The translations under genes and the position numbers were made by a program. This document shows positions 6,502 through 15,870 of a stretch of DNA of 53,569 nucleotides, one piece after another. The stretch comes from Andreesenia angusta. GTDB taxonomy: Bacteria; Bacillota; Clostridia; Tissierellales; Gottschalkiaceae. The stretch's first letter is position 1. The number at the start of each line of letters is the position of its first letter. The DNA is taken from NCBI RefSeq assembly GCF_001855385.1, contig NZ_MKIE01000010.1, positions 1-53,569 on the forward strand. Direction: 5' to 3'. The notes under the pieces were generated by a model, which saw only the letters and a list, made by a program, of their open reading frames with translations, made no database searches and was not told the DNA's origin.

Positions 6502-7935
6502 ATGAAAATAAAGAGAAATTTAAGCATGCTTACAGACTTTTACGAGCTCACCATGGGCAACGGATATTTGAAGAGTGGAATGGCGGACACAGTGGCTTAT
6601 TTCGACATGTTTTTCAGGAAAATTCCGGACGCTGGAGGCTTTGTGATAAATGCAGGGCTTGAGCAGCTTGTGGAGTACTTTCAAAATCTTTGTTTTGAAG
6701 ACGAAGACATAGAGTTCTTGAGGTCCAAGGGGATTTTCTCGGAGGAGTTTCTGGACTATCTTAAAAACTTCAAGTTCTCATGCGACGTATGGGCTATACC
6801 TGAGGGCACACCTGTATTTCCTCACGAGCCACTGCTTACGATAAGGGGACCTATAATACAGTGCCAGCTTGTGGAGACGATGGTGCTTTTGACTATAAAT
6901 CACCAGAGCCTTATAGCTACAAAGTCGAACAGGGTTGTAAGGGCAGCGAACGGCCGTGGCGTTATGGAGTTTGGATCTAGAAGGGCGCAGGGCTATGATG
7001 GGGCACTTCTTGGGGCCAGAGCTGCCTATATAGGTGGATGCATCGGAACAGCATGTACACTTGCAGAAAAGGAGTACGGGGTGCCTGCTCTTGGAACTAT
7101 GGCGCACAGCTGGGTGCAGAGTTTTGACACGGAGTACGAGGCCTTCAAGGCTTATGCAGAGACATATCCAGACGGTACGCTTCTACTTGTGGATACATAC
7201 AACACGCTGAAATCGGGAGTTCCAAACGCCATAAAGATACACAACGAGGTTTTGAAGCCTATGGGGAAGAGCTTGTCTGGAATAAGGATAGACTCTGGGG
7301 ACCTTGCATATCTCTCAAAGGAGGCCAGAAAGATGCTGGACTCTGCCGGGCTTTTCGACTGCAAGATAGTGGCTTCGAGCTCGCTTGACGAATACCTCAT
7401 AAGGGACATAATAAGTCAAGGGGCGGAGGTGGATCTTTTCGGGGTGGGAGAAAACCTTATAACTTCCAAGTCATCCCCTGTATTTGGAGGGGTATACAAG
7501 ATAGTGGCTGTTGAAAAAGAGGGCGAGATAGTGCCTAGAATAAAGCTGAGCGACAACCCGGAAAAGGTGACTACACCTGGATACAAGAGGGTTTACAGGT
7601 TCTACGATACAAATTCGGACAAGGCAAGGGGAGACCTTCTTACAATGCCAAATGAGACTATAGATACAAGTAGGGAGTATGTGCTTTTCGACCCTGTTCA
7701 CACTTGGAAAAAGACTGTGCTTAAGGACTACTACGTGAAAGAACTTCAGGTTCAGGTTTTCAAGGACGGAGAGCTTGTGTACAAGCTGCCGACGCTTCCA
7801 GAGATAAAGGAGTACTCTGAAAGGGAAGTTTCAAAGCTCTGGGATGAGATGATGAGATTCGAGTTTCCGCAGAAATACCATGTGGACCTTTCCGAGCAAC
7901 TTTGGGAACTCAAGATGAATATGCTTCAAAAATAG
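6502..7935 (+). CDS. pncB: Nicotinate phosphoribosyltransferase
   Basis: A 477-aa protein for NAD salvage: nicotinate + PRPP + ATP gives nicotinate mononucleotide. Family features include LTDFYELTMGNGYL at the N-terminus, FGSRRAQGYDGALLGARAAY mid-protein and GIRIDSGDLAYLSKEAR with the phosphate-binding Asp. Length fits the long bacterial form. AAGGAG lies 7 nt before the ATG and TATAAT at 6467-6472 is a probable -10. It stands alone between two terminator/promoter regions, so it is probably monocistronic. A short out-of-frame open stretch over its start is not a gene. Confidence 0.93.
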   Translation: MKIKRNLSMLTDFYELTMGNGYLKSGMADTVAYFDMFFRKIPDAGGFVINAGLEQLVEYFQNLCFEDEDIEFLRSKGIFSEEFLDYLKNFKFSCDVWAIPEGTPVFPHEPLLTIRGPIIQCQLVETMVLLTINHQSLIATKSNRVVRAANGRGVMEFGSRRAQGYDGALLGARAAYIGGCIGTACTLAEKEYGVPALGTMAHSWVQSFDTEYEAFKAYAETYPDGTLLLVDTYNTLKSGVPNAIKIHNEVLKPMGKSLSGIRIDSGDLAYLSKEARKMLDSAGLFDCKIVASSSLDEYLIRDIISQGAEVDLFGVGENLITSKSSPVFGGVYKIVAVEKEGEIVPRIKLSDNPEKVTTPGYKRVYRFYDTNSDKARGDLLTMPNETIDTSREYVLFDPVHTWKKTVLKDYYVKELQVQVFKDGELVYKLPTLPEIKEYSEREVSKLWDEMMRFEFPQKYHVDLSEQLWELKMNMLQK

Positions 7936-7946
7936 TTTTTGGGCTA

Positions 7947-7972
7947 TAGAAATACTGGAAAAAAGCCGATAG
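7947..7972 (+). promoter_or_regulatory. Candidate sigma-D promoter of the fliD operon
   Basis: TAGA at 7947-7950, a 14-nt spacer, then GCCGATAG at 7965-7972. The -10 part matches sigma-D closely; the -35 has one mismatch to TAAA. It lies 36 nt before the first gene of the flagellar cap operon, which supports the call by context. Confidence 0.6.
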
Positions 7973-8007
7973 ATATGGCATAAGATATGCGGAGAGGGGA
8001 GATAATT

Positions 8008-8388
8008 TTGAAAGTCAGAGATATTATGAGTTCGCCGGCTATTACGGTGACTTTAGAGGATGCGGCCAAGTATGCGCTTGACCTTATGAAGGAAAAAGAC
8101 GTGAATGGAACGCCTGTGGTGGATTCAAACGGAAAGCTTGAGGGGATGGTTGTAAAGGCTGACATATACAGGTTTCTTATAGAGCCCGGGCATATAGGCG
8201 ACTGCCCTATAGACTGGGTTATGAGCAACGATGTAGTGAGCATAGCTCCAGATGAAACTGTCTACTCAGCCAACAGAAAGCTGAGAGACAAGAAGGTGAC
8301 TTCTGTTCCTGTGGTTGAAGATGGAGTTGTTGTCGGAGTGGTTTCGTTCGAGGATCTACTGGATTATTACTTAGATAGAGAGTGCTAG
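8008..8388 (+). CDS. CBS-domain protein
   Basis: A 126-aa protein made of two CBS motifs: VRDIMSSPAITVTLEDAA at the start and VMSNDVVSIAPDETVYSANR from ~70, each followed by a VTSVPVVE/NGTPVVDSN core. Paired CBS motifs bind adenine nucleotides as energy sensors. TTG 8008 is preferred (GGGGAG 6 nt upstream); the ATG at 7987 lies upstream of that site. It is the first gene after the sigma-D-like promoter and 23 nt before flaG, which places it in the flagellar operon. A link to motility is inference from position. Confidence 0.8.
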   Translation: MKVRDIMSSPAITVTLEDAAKYALDLMKEKDVNGTPVVDSNGKLEGMVVKADIYRFLIEPGHIGDCPIDWVMSNDVVSIAPDETVYSANRKLRDKKVTSVPVVEDGVVVGVVSFEDLLDYYLDREC

Positions 8389-8411
8389 AATTTAACTTAG
8401 GGAGAGTGAGG

Positions 8412-8783
8412 ATGATGAACATAGCTGGTGGAGTGTCTTCAAGTCTTGATACGCCTGGAATAAGACCGATGGAGGCAAAAGAAAGGCCGTTGACTACTCA
8501 GGTTGAACAGAGTAAGAGCAGCCAAGAGAGCGAGAATAATCCGAAAGAGGAAAAAGTTGACTTAGAAAGTCTTCAGAGTCTTTTAGGCGGTGTCAACGAT
8601 AAACTTGAGCCTTATGACACCCAAGTTCAGTTCTCCGTACATGAAAAGACAAAGCAGGTTATGATAAAGGTTGTAAATACAGCTACAAATGAGACTGTCA
8701 GGGAGATTCCTTCGGAAAAGCTTATGGATATAATGGCGAACTTGTTAGAAGTAGCAGGTATTTTAGTGGATGTTAAAGCGTAA
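8412..8783 (+). CDS. flaG: FlaG family flagellar protein
   Basis: A 123-aa protein. The N-terminal half is polar and probably disordered; the C-terminal half has the FlaG domain (QFSVHEKTKQVMIKVVN, then ETVREIPSEKLMDIMANLL). FlaG in other bacteria limits filament length or influences filament stability. ATG 8412 (or 8415) follows GGGAGAGTGAGG. The gene precedes fliD by 15 nt, the standard flaG-fliD-fliS order. Confidence 0.88.
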   Translation: MMNIAGGVSSSLDTPGIRPMEAKERPLTTQVEQSKSSQESENNPKEEKVDLESLQSLLGGVNDKLEPYDTQVQFSVHEKTKQVMIKVVNTATNETVREIPSEKLMDIMANLLEVAGILVDVKA

Positions 8784-8798
8784 AGGAGTTGATATATT

Positions 8799-11384
8799 AT
8801 GGTAACTAGAATAAGCGGACTTGCGTCCGGTATGGATATAGATTCAATGGTAAAGCAGATGCTAAGTGTAGACAGAATAAAGGTAGACAAGGTTTCACAG
8901 AGCAAGCAAAAACTTGAATGGAAGCAGCAGCTTTACAATGATTTGAACAAAGAGATGGCTAATTTTCTTATAAACGCTAGAAAGAATTTGGGGCTTTCGA
9001 AAAATACTTCTACAGGAATTACTATAAATACTGGCCTGTCGAGTATAGGCTGGCATAAAACAGCTACAAGCTCGGATGACACGAAAGTCACGGCAACTGT
9101 TTTGGGGACAAACTCTTTCTCGGGGACGCATAGCTTGGAAGTTAAGAGCCTTGCTGAGGGAGTTACAGCTACAAGTACAGGTGCTATAGGAAATATAGAT
9201 AAGAATGCAGCGACAGAGGGCTTGGGTTACTCTGGGACCTTTAAAATAAACGGGAAAGAAGTTACTGTAGAGACAAAAGATACGCTTTCTACGTTGGCCA
9301 AAAAGATAAACTCATCTGGTGCTGGAGTAAAGGCCAGCTATGACTCAACTCTGGATAGATTTTTTTTGCAGACGGATGCAGTTGGAGCTAGTGCAGAGCT
9401 GAAGATCGAAAGTGATAGCTCTGGTATAATAGCAGACCTTAAACTTGGAGTACAGTCAACTGATCAGACTTCTGTGACTCTGGATGCAAGCAAAGTGTAC
9501 TCTACAGAAGGAAAAATAAGTGCTACAGGGACAGTAACGAGTGGAGCTATTAGGGGCAGTCAGTCTTATGGTCCAGGATATTCAGGTGAAATAAAAATAG
9601 GTGGAGCATCAGTCATACTCGCTAAGAGCGACAGTATGGCAGAGATAGTGCAAAAGATAAACAATGCTGGAGCGAATGTTAAAGCAAGTTATGACTATTC
9701 GACAGGGAATTTTTCACTTGAGAACACTAGTGGAGTTGATGTAGATATTGAAGGAAGCACTGCTTATGGAAGTTTTCTTTCTACAATGGGTGGGGTAGAT
9801 GGAAAGCTGACTATTGGTGCTGCTACTACTAAAACAGAGAGTATATTAAACCCTACGGGATTAGGGTACTCAGGCACAATAAATATAGGTGGTAAAGATA
9901 TTGTATTGAAAGAGCAGTACAATATGGAGGACATAGTGGACTTGATAAATGTGGAGTCAGGAACTACAAAAGTGACAGCTAGCTATGATTATGTTACTGG
10001 GAAGCTATCTTTTAATAACAGCAGTGGGGGGGATATAAGTATCTCTGGAGATGTTCCGAGTGGAGGAGATATTTCTCTTAAGAATATTTTAGGTATAGAT
10101 TTAGTAGACGCTTTACCAGATAATATAGCTAACGGGACGACTGTCTATAGTGCTACAACTAATCCAGCGGGACTGGGTCATTCAGGAGAGATACAGATAA
10201 ATGGTAAATTGCCTAAAATTACGATAGAATCGACAGATAGTTTGGATGATATTATTGGCAAAATAAATGGAGTTGATGGAATAACAGCTAACGTAACTGC
10301 AGGTGTGGTTTCCATTACCACAGATACAAACGGAATTGGACTGAATTTTACTGGCACCAATATCGGAGGAGCTGCTTTTATAAACTCGCTAGGACTCACT
10401 GTGGAAAGCGCATCCGTAGCTGGTACACTATCTGCAAATGGTAGCACTTACACTGGAGTTGACGGACAAGTCGAATACAACGGAATAGCTACCTCTGTAA
10501 CAAGCAATAACTTCACATTCAACGGAGTAAACTTCACAGCAAAGGACGTAACCGAAGCAGGCAAGCCTGTAACTGTAACAGTAGCTACAGACACTCAAGT
10601 CGCTATGGACAAGATAAAGGACTTTGTGGAAGAGTACAATAAGATAGTTGAGAAGATGGGAAGTGTCATAGGAGAGAAGGCAAACAGAAACTACCAGCCA
10701 CTTACTGAGGAACAAAAAGAAGTAATGACTGAAAAAGAAGTTGAGCTTTGGGAAGAGAGAGCCAAGAAAGGGCTTTTAAGCAGGGATGAAACTATAAACA
10801 GGACTCTTTCTAGCCTAAGAGGAAGTTTATATGACAAGCTTAAGAATGCGACTGGAACTTTCAGTCATATTTCAGAGATGGGTATAACTACGGAAAAATA
10901 CACTTCGGGTTCGGTTGGTGGAAAACTTGCCATAGATGAAGAAAAACTTAGAGCAGCACTTAATTCAGATGCAGATTCTGTGCTTGAGATGCTTTTCAAA
11001 GATGGGGAAGCTTCTGATGTGACTTCATCAGGGACTACAAAAGAGGACCCTAGAGGGATATTTACAAGAATAAGCGACAACCTTATAGATGGAATGAAGA
11101 ACATCATAGATAGATCTGGAACAGGTGATTCAGCTGACCTTTTCAGAAACGTAAAGTCCAATATGCTTATAGATTTTATAACTGGAAACAATATGTCGAA
11201 GCAGGGATCTATATCTATGCTGGACAAGGATATGCTGGATATGAGCAAGCAGATTGATAGCTTAAACACTTGGCTATTTAACAGGGAAAACGCCTACTAT
11301 GCCAGATTTACTGCTATGGAAAAGGCGATGCAACAGGCTTCTGCTCAGAGTGGATGGCTTATGCAACAGACCGGAGGAAACTAA
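8799..11384 (+). CDS. fliD: Flagellar filament cap protein FliD (HAP2), enlarged
   Basis: An 861-aa protein that caps the growing filament and assists flagellin folding. FliD_N is clear at residues 1-110 (ISGLASGMDIDSMVKQML). FliD_C runs from about 560 to the end (DKIKDFVEEYNKIVEKMG and the helical C-terminus). Between them are four copies of a ~55-residue module of the flagellin hook IN type, starting near residues 140, 257, 353 and 456. Each begins GxGxSGxxxIxGK and contains IxxKINxxG followed by ASYD-like strands. FliD is usually about 450-700 aa, so this is a long form with an expanded surface domain. AAAGGAG precedes the ATG. Confidence 0.95.
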   Translation: MVTRISGLASGMDIDSMVKQMLSVDRIKVDKVSQSKQKLEWKQQLYNDLNKEMANFLINARKNLGLSKNTSTGITINTGLSSIGWHKTATSSDDTKVTATVLGTNSFSGTHSLEVKSLAEGVTATSTGAIGNIDKNAATEGLGYSGTFKINGKEVTVETKDTLSTLAKKINSSGAGVKASYDSTLDRFFLQTDAVGASAELKIESDSSGIIADLKLGVQSTDQTSVTLDASKVYSTEGKISATGTVTSGAIRGSQSYGPGYSGEIKIGGASVILAKSDSMAEIVQKINNAGANVKASYDYSTGNFSLENTSGVDVDIEGSTAYGSFLSTMGGVDGKLTIGAATTKTESILNPTGLGYSGTINIGGKDIVLKEQYNMEDIVDLINVESGTTKVTASYDYVTGKLSFNNSSGGDISISGDVPSGGDISLKNILGIDLVDALPDNIANGTTVYSATTNPAGLGHSGEIQINGKLPKITIESTDSLDDIIGKINGVDGITANVTAGVVSITTDTNGIGLNFTGTNIGGAAFINSLGLTVESASVAGTLSANGSTYTGVDGQVEYNGIATSVTSNNFTFNGVNFTAKDVTEAGKPVTVTVATDTQVAMDKIKDFVEEYNKIVEKMGSVIGEKANRNYQPLTEEQKEVMTEKEVELWEERAKKGLLSRDETINRTLSSLRGSLYDKLKNATGTFSHISEMGITTEKYTSGSVGGKLAIDEEKLRAALNSDADSVLEMLFKDGEASDVTSSGTTKEDPRGIFTRISDNLIDGMKNIIDRSGTGDSADLFRNVKSNMLIDFITGNNMSKQGSISMLDKDMLDMSKQIDSLNTWLFNRENAYYARFTAMEKAMQQASAQSGWLMQQTGGN

Positions 11385-11415
11385 AAAAGTTTTGATTGAA
11401 AGGATGAATTTATAG

Positions 11416-11835
11416 ATGGCAATAAACAATCCATATCAGCAGTACAAACAGAACTCCATAAACACAGCTACACCTGCGGAGCTTACTCTTATGCTCTACA
11501 ATGGAGCTATAAAGTTCTCGCTTATGGCGAAGATGGCTATGGAGGAAAAGAACATTGAAAAGACAAATGAGGCCATACTCAGAGCTCAAGCTATAGTGCA
11601 GGAGCTCAACATGACACTCAATATGGACTATGAGATTTCGAAGGAATTTAGGGCGCTCTACACTTTTGTGCTTGAAAAACTATTGGATGCTAATATACAG
11701 AAAAAGACTTCAATAATAGACGACGAAGTTATGCCTATACTAGAGGGCATGAGGGACAACTGGAAGCTGGCTATAGAAGAGGCCAAAAAACCGGCCGGGG
11801 TCCAGAATGTAGGTAGTGCAAATGCCGGAGTCTAG
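11416..11835 (+). CDS. fliS: Flagellin export chaperone FliS
   Basis: A 139-aa four-helix chaperone that binds the flagellin C-terminus. Signatures are NPYQQYKQNSINTATPAELT at the N-terminus and LMLYNGAIKFSLMAKMAMEE after it. AAAGGA lies upstream of the ATG. It follows fliD by 31 nt and its last codons overlap the next chaperone gene, so the two chaperones are coupled. Confidence 0.95.
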   Translation: MAINNPYQQYKQNSINTATPAELTLMLYNGAIKFSLMAKMAMEEKNIEKTNEAILRAQAIVQELNMTLNMDYEISKEFRALYTFVLEKLLDANIQKKTSIIDDEVMPILEGMRDNWKLAIEEAKKPAGVQNVGSANAGV

Positions 11836-12235
11836 AGCGCTAGAGCTGCTTGGTGAGAAGTACAAGCACCTTGAGGAGCTGAAGCGGCTTACCGAGCAGG
11901 AGCGAGAGCTTGCAGCAAGTGAAAGCGACGAGGATATATTTAAAATAGAGGCTGTTCTTAATCAGAAGAGCCTCTATATCTCTAAGATAGACGATATAGA
12001 CGATGAGTACAGAGCGCTTGTACCTAGAAAGACAGACGAGATAAAGATGAAGGAAGCGGAGATAAAGTCGATACTTCAGGAGATTCTCTATATAGACCGC
12101 GAGAAGACTAGCATAATGGAGCGGAAATTCGTAGAGCTAAAGGGCAGCCTTAAAGGCGTGCGCCAGAATATCCGTGCCAACAAGGCCTACGGATACGAGG
12201 AAATCGGCACTATGTTTATAAATGAAAAGAAGTAG
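11822..12235 (+). CDS. FliT/FlgN-like flagellar export chaperone
   Basis: A 137-aa, mostly helical, charged protein (ALELLGEKYKHLEELKRLTE, then ELKGSLKGVRQNIRANKAYG) in the usual fliT position directly after fliS, with a 14-nt overlap. Sequence resembles the FlgN/FliT class of export chaperones only in size and heptad character plus the YDR/KGVRxNIRxxKAY tail. FliT would escort FliD; FlgN would escort FlgK/FlgL. The ATG at 11822 follows GTAGGTAG; a GTG at 11816 is an alternative. Confidence 0.75.
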   Translation: MPESRALELLGEKYKHLEELKRLTEQERELAASESDEDIFKIEAVLNQKSLYISKIDDIDDEYRALVPRKTDEIKMKEAEIKSILQEILYIDREKTSIMERKFVELKGSLKGVRQNIRANKAYGYEEIGTMFINEKK

Positions 12236-12259
12236 CATTTAAATACTTATTAAAAATAT

Positions 12260-12285
12260 GTTTCTAGTGCGTATGGGCTGGGTAT
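12260..12285 (+). promoter_or_regulatory. Candidate sigma-B-type stress promoter of hpf
   Basis: GTTTCT at 12260-12265, a 14-nt spacer, then GGGTAT at 12280-12285. This matches the sigma-B pattern (GTTT, 12-14 nt, GGGTAT). Hpf of Bacillus is a known sigma-B/sigma-H target. The start codon is 77 nt downstream. No sigma-B gene is in the window. Confidence 0.45.
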
Positions 12286-12362
12286 CATTCTACTAAGAAA
12301 AGTTATTAAGACTTTGAATAAAAAATAGAGATCAGAGAGAGAACTGAAGGGAGTTGTTTTTT

Positions 12363-12896
12363 ATGTTAAATACAATCACAGGTAGAAATATCGAAATAAC
12401 AGACGCGCTAAGGGACACAATAGACAAGAAGATGTCGAGGCTTGATAAGTATTTCCAAAAGGAGATGGATGCTACAGTAACACTTAATGTAGAGAAGCTT
12501 AGACAAATTGTGGAGGTTACAATTCCTTTCTCAGGAAGCATAGTTAGAGCAGAAGAGACAAGTGAGGATATGTACGCATCTATAGACAAGGCTATAGACG
12601 TGCTTGAAAGACAGATCAGAAAGCATAAAGAGAAGCTTAAGAACAAGAAGCACACTGACGAGACTATAAGGTTTGAAAATATAACATCTCTTCCGGCAGA
12701 CGATGTAGAAGAAGAGGGGAAAGTTGTAAAGGTGAAGAAATTCCCTATAAAGCCTATGGATGAAGAAGAAGCTATACTTCAGATGGAGCTTTTAGGACAC
12801 GCATTCTTCGTATTCCAAAACGGAGAGACTGGAGATACAAACGTAGTTTACAAGAGAAAAGACGGACACTACGGACTAATAGAACCACAAAACTAG
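12363..12896 (+). CDS. hpf: Ribosome hibernation-promoting factor, long form
   Basis: A 177-aa protein. Residues 1-100 are the ribosome-binding S30AE domain (ITGRNIEITDALRDTIDKKM). The C-terminal domain from ~120 carries KRFPIKPMDEEEAILQME-like sequence (here KKFPIKPMDEEEAILQ) and drives 70S dimerisation into 100S particles. Length fits the Gram-positive long form. ATG 12363 has AAGGGAG 9 nt upstream; the in-frame TTG at 12354 touches that site. The hpf-secA-prfB order is the usual one in Firmicutes. Confidence 0.95.
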   Translation: MLNTITGRNIEITDALRDTIDKKMSRLDKYFQKEMDATVTLNVEKLRQIVEVTIPFSGSIVRAEETSEDMYASIDKAIDVLERQIRKHKEKLKNKKHTDETIRFENITSLPADDVEEEGKVVKVKKFPIKPMDEEEAILQMELLGHAFFVFQNGETGDTNVVYKRKDGHYGLIEPQN

Positions 12897-12906
12897 AAAA
12901 TGTAAG

Positions 12907-12931
12907 GCGACCTAAACGGGTCGCTTTTTTT
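12907..12931 (+). terminator. Rho-independent terminator after hpf
   Basis: GCGACC (12907-12912), loop TAAACG, GGTCGC (12919-12924), then seven Ts. It separates hpf from secA. Confidence 0.85.
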
Positions 12932-13090
12932 ACGTCTCTATTCTATGGAACTGTTCGTTTGGAGCACATGACTTTGTCTAAGAGTCAAGGTAAGTGCCTA
13001 AAGCAAGAGTCTTTTTAGGTTGTGAAAGAGGCTCTATAGTGATAAAATGATAGGATAACAGTGAAAAATCAGAACTCAGGGGTGACAGGA

Positions 13091-15838
13091 TTGAAATTTT
13101 TAATAGAAAAGGTATTTGGAAGTTACAGCCAAAGAGAGATAAAGAAGATAGAGCCTATTGTGGACAAGATAGAGTTGCTGGACGGGGAGATAAGCGCTCT
13201 TTCTGACTCGGAGCTTAAGGCGAAGACTGCGGAGTTCAAGCAGAGATATACGGACGGAGAGAGTCTTGACGACCTGCTTGTAGAGGCATTTGCAGTTGTA
13301 AGGGAGGCCGCTTGGAGGGTGCTTGGGATGAAGCACTACAGAGTTCAGCTTATAGGTGGGGTTGTGCTTCACCAGGGAAGGATAGCGGAGATGAAGACAG
13401 GAGAAGGTAAGACGCTTGTGGCGACGCTTCCTGTCTATTTGAACGCGCTTTCAGGCAAGGGAGTCCACGTTGTGACTGTGAATGACTACTTGGCTCACAG
13501 GGACATGGAGCTTATGGGAAGGGTATACGGATTTCTAGGCCTTACTACGGGCTGCATACTGAACGACATGAAGAGTCCGGAGAGAAGGGCTGCATATGCG
13601 GCAGATATAACTTACGGTACAAACAACGAGTTCGGATTCGACTACCTAAGGGACAACATGGTTATATACAAGAGAGAGATGGTCCAGAGAGACCTTAACT
13701 TCGCCATAGTGGACGAGGTGGACAGTATACTTATAGACGAGGCTAGAACGCCGCTTATAATCTCTGGAGCAGGGGACAAGTCTACAGACCTTTATAGGAT
13801 AGCCGACGCCTTCGTGAAGAAGCTTTCTGGAAGGATAATAGACCCTAAAGAGAAGAAAGACATGCTTTTCGACAGGGAGTACGTTATGGAGACTGTGGAC
13901 TTCACAGTGGACGAGAAGGCCAAGTCTGTAAACCTGACAGAGGTAGGGGTGGAGAAGGCTGAGAAGTTCTTCTCGGTCGAGAACCTTGCTGACCCTGTAA
14001 ACATGGAGACTCTTCACCATATAAACCAGGCGCTAAAGGCCAACAATATCATGAAGAGGGATATAGACTATGTTGTAGTTGAAGGCGAGATACTTATAGT
14101 GGACGAGTTCACTGGAAGGATAATGTACGGTAGAAGGTACAGCGAGGGACTTCATCAGGCCATAGAGGCCAAGGAAGGGCTTGAAGTTAAGAGGGAGTCT
14201 AAGACGCTTGCGACTGTGACTTTCCAGAATTACTTCAGGATGTACAAGAAGCTGTCTGGTATGACAGGTACAGCCAAGACGGAGGAGCAGGAGTTCAGGG
14301 ACATCTACAAGGTGGACGTAATAGAGATACCTACAAACAAGCCTATAGCGAGACTTGACTACCCGGACGTAGTCTACAAGAACATAGCTGGCAAGATGAA
14401 GGCCGTTGTAAAAGAGATAAAGGAAAAGCACGAAAAGGGACAGCCTGTGCTTGTGGGTACTATCTCAATAGAGACTTCGGAGTTCTTAAGCAAGATGCTT
14501 AAGCGCGAGGGGATAAAGCACGAGGTGCTAAACGCCAAGTACCACGAGCGTGAGGCGGAGATAATATCTCAGGCCGGTAGATACGCAGCCGTGACTATAG
14601 CTACAAACATGGCCGGACGTGGTACCGACATAATGCTTGGAGGAAATGCCGAGTTTATGGCCAAGAGGGAGCTTAAGAAAAACGGGTACTCTGAAGAGGC
14701 CATAGCTTCTGTAGATGGAAGCACTGAGACAGACAACGAGGAGATAGTTTCGGCTAGAGCTGAGTACAAGGAGCTTCACGCTAAGTACAAGAAGATGACT
14801 TCAGAGGAAAACGCCAAGGTGCTTGAAGCTGGCGGACTCCACATAATAGGTACTGAAAGGCATGAGACTAGGCGTATAGACAACCAGCTTAGAGGGCGTG
14901 CCGGACGTCAGGGAGACGTGGGTTCTTCCAAGTTCTTTGTTTCGCTTGAAGATGATTTGATGAGGCTTTTCGGAAGCGAGAGGATACAGGGGCTTATAGA
15001 GTCGCTTGGAATGCCGGAGGACGAGCCGCTTGAGCACAAGATGCTTTCAAGGTCTATAGAGAGTGCCCAGAGGAAGATAGAGGGCAACAACTTCAGTATC
15101 AGAAAGCACGTGCTTCAGTACGACGACGTAATGAACAAGCAGAGAGAGGTTATATACGAAGAGAGAAGAAAGGTGCTTGAAGGCGAGAACTTGAGAGAGT
15201 ATATAGATTCTATGGTGGAGAACACCATAAACGGCGCTGTAGACACTTATACGGCCGACGGAAAGTATCCAGAGGAATGGGATCTTGCGGGGCTTGAGAA
15301 CTATCTGGAGGGAGTGCTTCCGCTTAAGGGAAGGGCTGAGATAGACGATGTGAACAGCCTTACAAAAGAGAGCCTTAAAGAGAAGCTAGTGGCCGCTGCC
15401 AAGGAGATATACGACGAGAAAGAGCAGGAGATAGGCGTGGAGACTCTAAGAGAGCTTGAGCGTGTGATACTGCTTAGGGTTGTAGACACAAGATGGATGG
15501 ACCATATAGACGCCATGGATCAGCTTAAGCAGGGTATAGGGCTTAGAGCTATGGGCCAGGAAGACCCTGTGAGGGCATACCAGGTGGAAGGATTCGACAT
15601 GTTTGAAGAGATGATAGAGAGCATACAAGAAGAGACTATAAAGAACCTTTACCACCTTGAGAGATCTGACAAGATGGAGAGAGAGAGAGTTGCAGAGCCT
15701 GTGATGGCAGTGCATGGAGACGAGGTTTCGGGCGGAAAGACTGTGACTGTGGAAGACAAGGTCGGCAGAAACGATCTATGCCCATGCGGAAGCGGCAAGA
15801 AGTACAAGAAATGCTGCGGAGTCGGAGAAAACGAATAG
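13091..15838 (+). CDS. secA: Preprotein translocase ATPase SecA
   Basis: A 915-aa motor that drives proteins through SecYEG. Visible are the Q-site/Walker A region MKTGEGKT (residues 101-108), the DEVD Walker B near 207, [13 protein letters not shown] [13 protein letters not shown] in the second nucleotide-binding fold, and a complete C-terminal zinc motif [13 protein letters not shown]. The TTG at 13091 gives the family-typical N-terminus ([20 protein letters not shown]) and has AGGGGTG 6 nt upstream; upstream in-frame codons lack one. Length is typical. Confidence 0.97.
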   Translation: MKFLIEKVFGSYSQREIKKIEPIVDKIELLDGEISALSDSELKAKTAEFKQRYTDGESLDDLLVEAFAVVREAAWRVLGMKHYRVQLIGGVVLHQGRIAEMKTGEGKTLVATLPVYLNALSGKGVHVVTVNDYLAHRDMELMGRVYGFLGLTTGCILNDMKSPERRAAYAADITYGTNNEFGFDYLRDNMVIYKREMVQRDLNFAIVDEVDSILIDEARTPLIISGAGDKSTDLYRIADAFVKKLSGRIIDPKEKKDMLFDREYVMETVDFTVDEKAKSVNLTEVGVEKAEKFFSVENLADPVNMETLHHINQALKANNIMKRDIDYVVVEGEILIVDEFTGRIMYGRRYSEGLHQAIEAKEGLEVKRESKTLATVTFQNYFRMYKKLSGMTGTAKTEEQEFRDIYKVDVIEIPTNKPIARLDYPDVVYKNIAGKMKAVVKEIKEKHEKGQPVLVGTISIETSEFLSKMLKREGIKHEVLNAKYHEREAEIISQAGRYAAVTIATNMAGRGTDIMLGGNAEFMAKRELKKNGYSEEAIASVDGSTETDNEEIVSARAEYKELHAKYKKMTSEENAKVLEAGGLHIIGTERHETRRIDNQLRGRAGRQGDVGSSKFFVSLEDDLMRLFGSERIQGLIESLGMPEDEPLEHKMLSRSIESAQRKIEGNNFSIRKHVLQYDDVMNKQREVIYEERRKVLEGENLREYIDSMVENTINGAVDTYTADGKYPEEWDLAGLENYLEGVLPLKGRAEIDDVNSLTKESLKEKLVAAAKEIYDEKEQEIGVETLRELERVILLRVVDTRWMDHIDAMDQLKQGIGLRAMGQEDPVRAYQVEGFDMFEEMIESIQEETIKNLYHLERSDKMERERVAEPVMAVHGDEVSGGKTVTVEDKVGRNDLCPCGSGKKYKKCCGVGENE

Positions 15839-15870
15839 AGAAAAATAGACAAGAGTTTGGAGTGGGAATT

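Noticed and set aside
6426..6662. An open frame across the start of pncB
   Set aside because: It begins inside the terminator T-run region and overlaps pncB in another frame, with pncB clearly recognisable.
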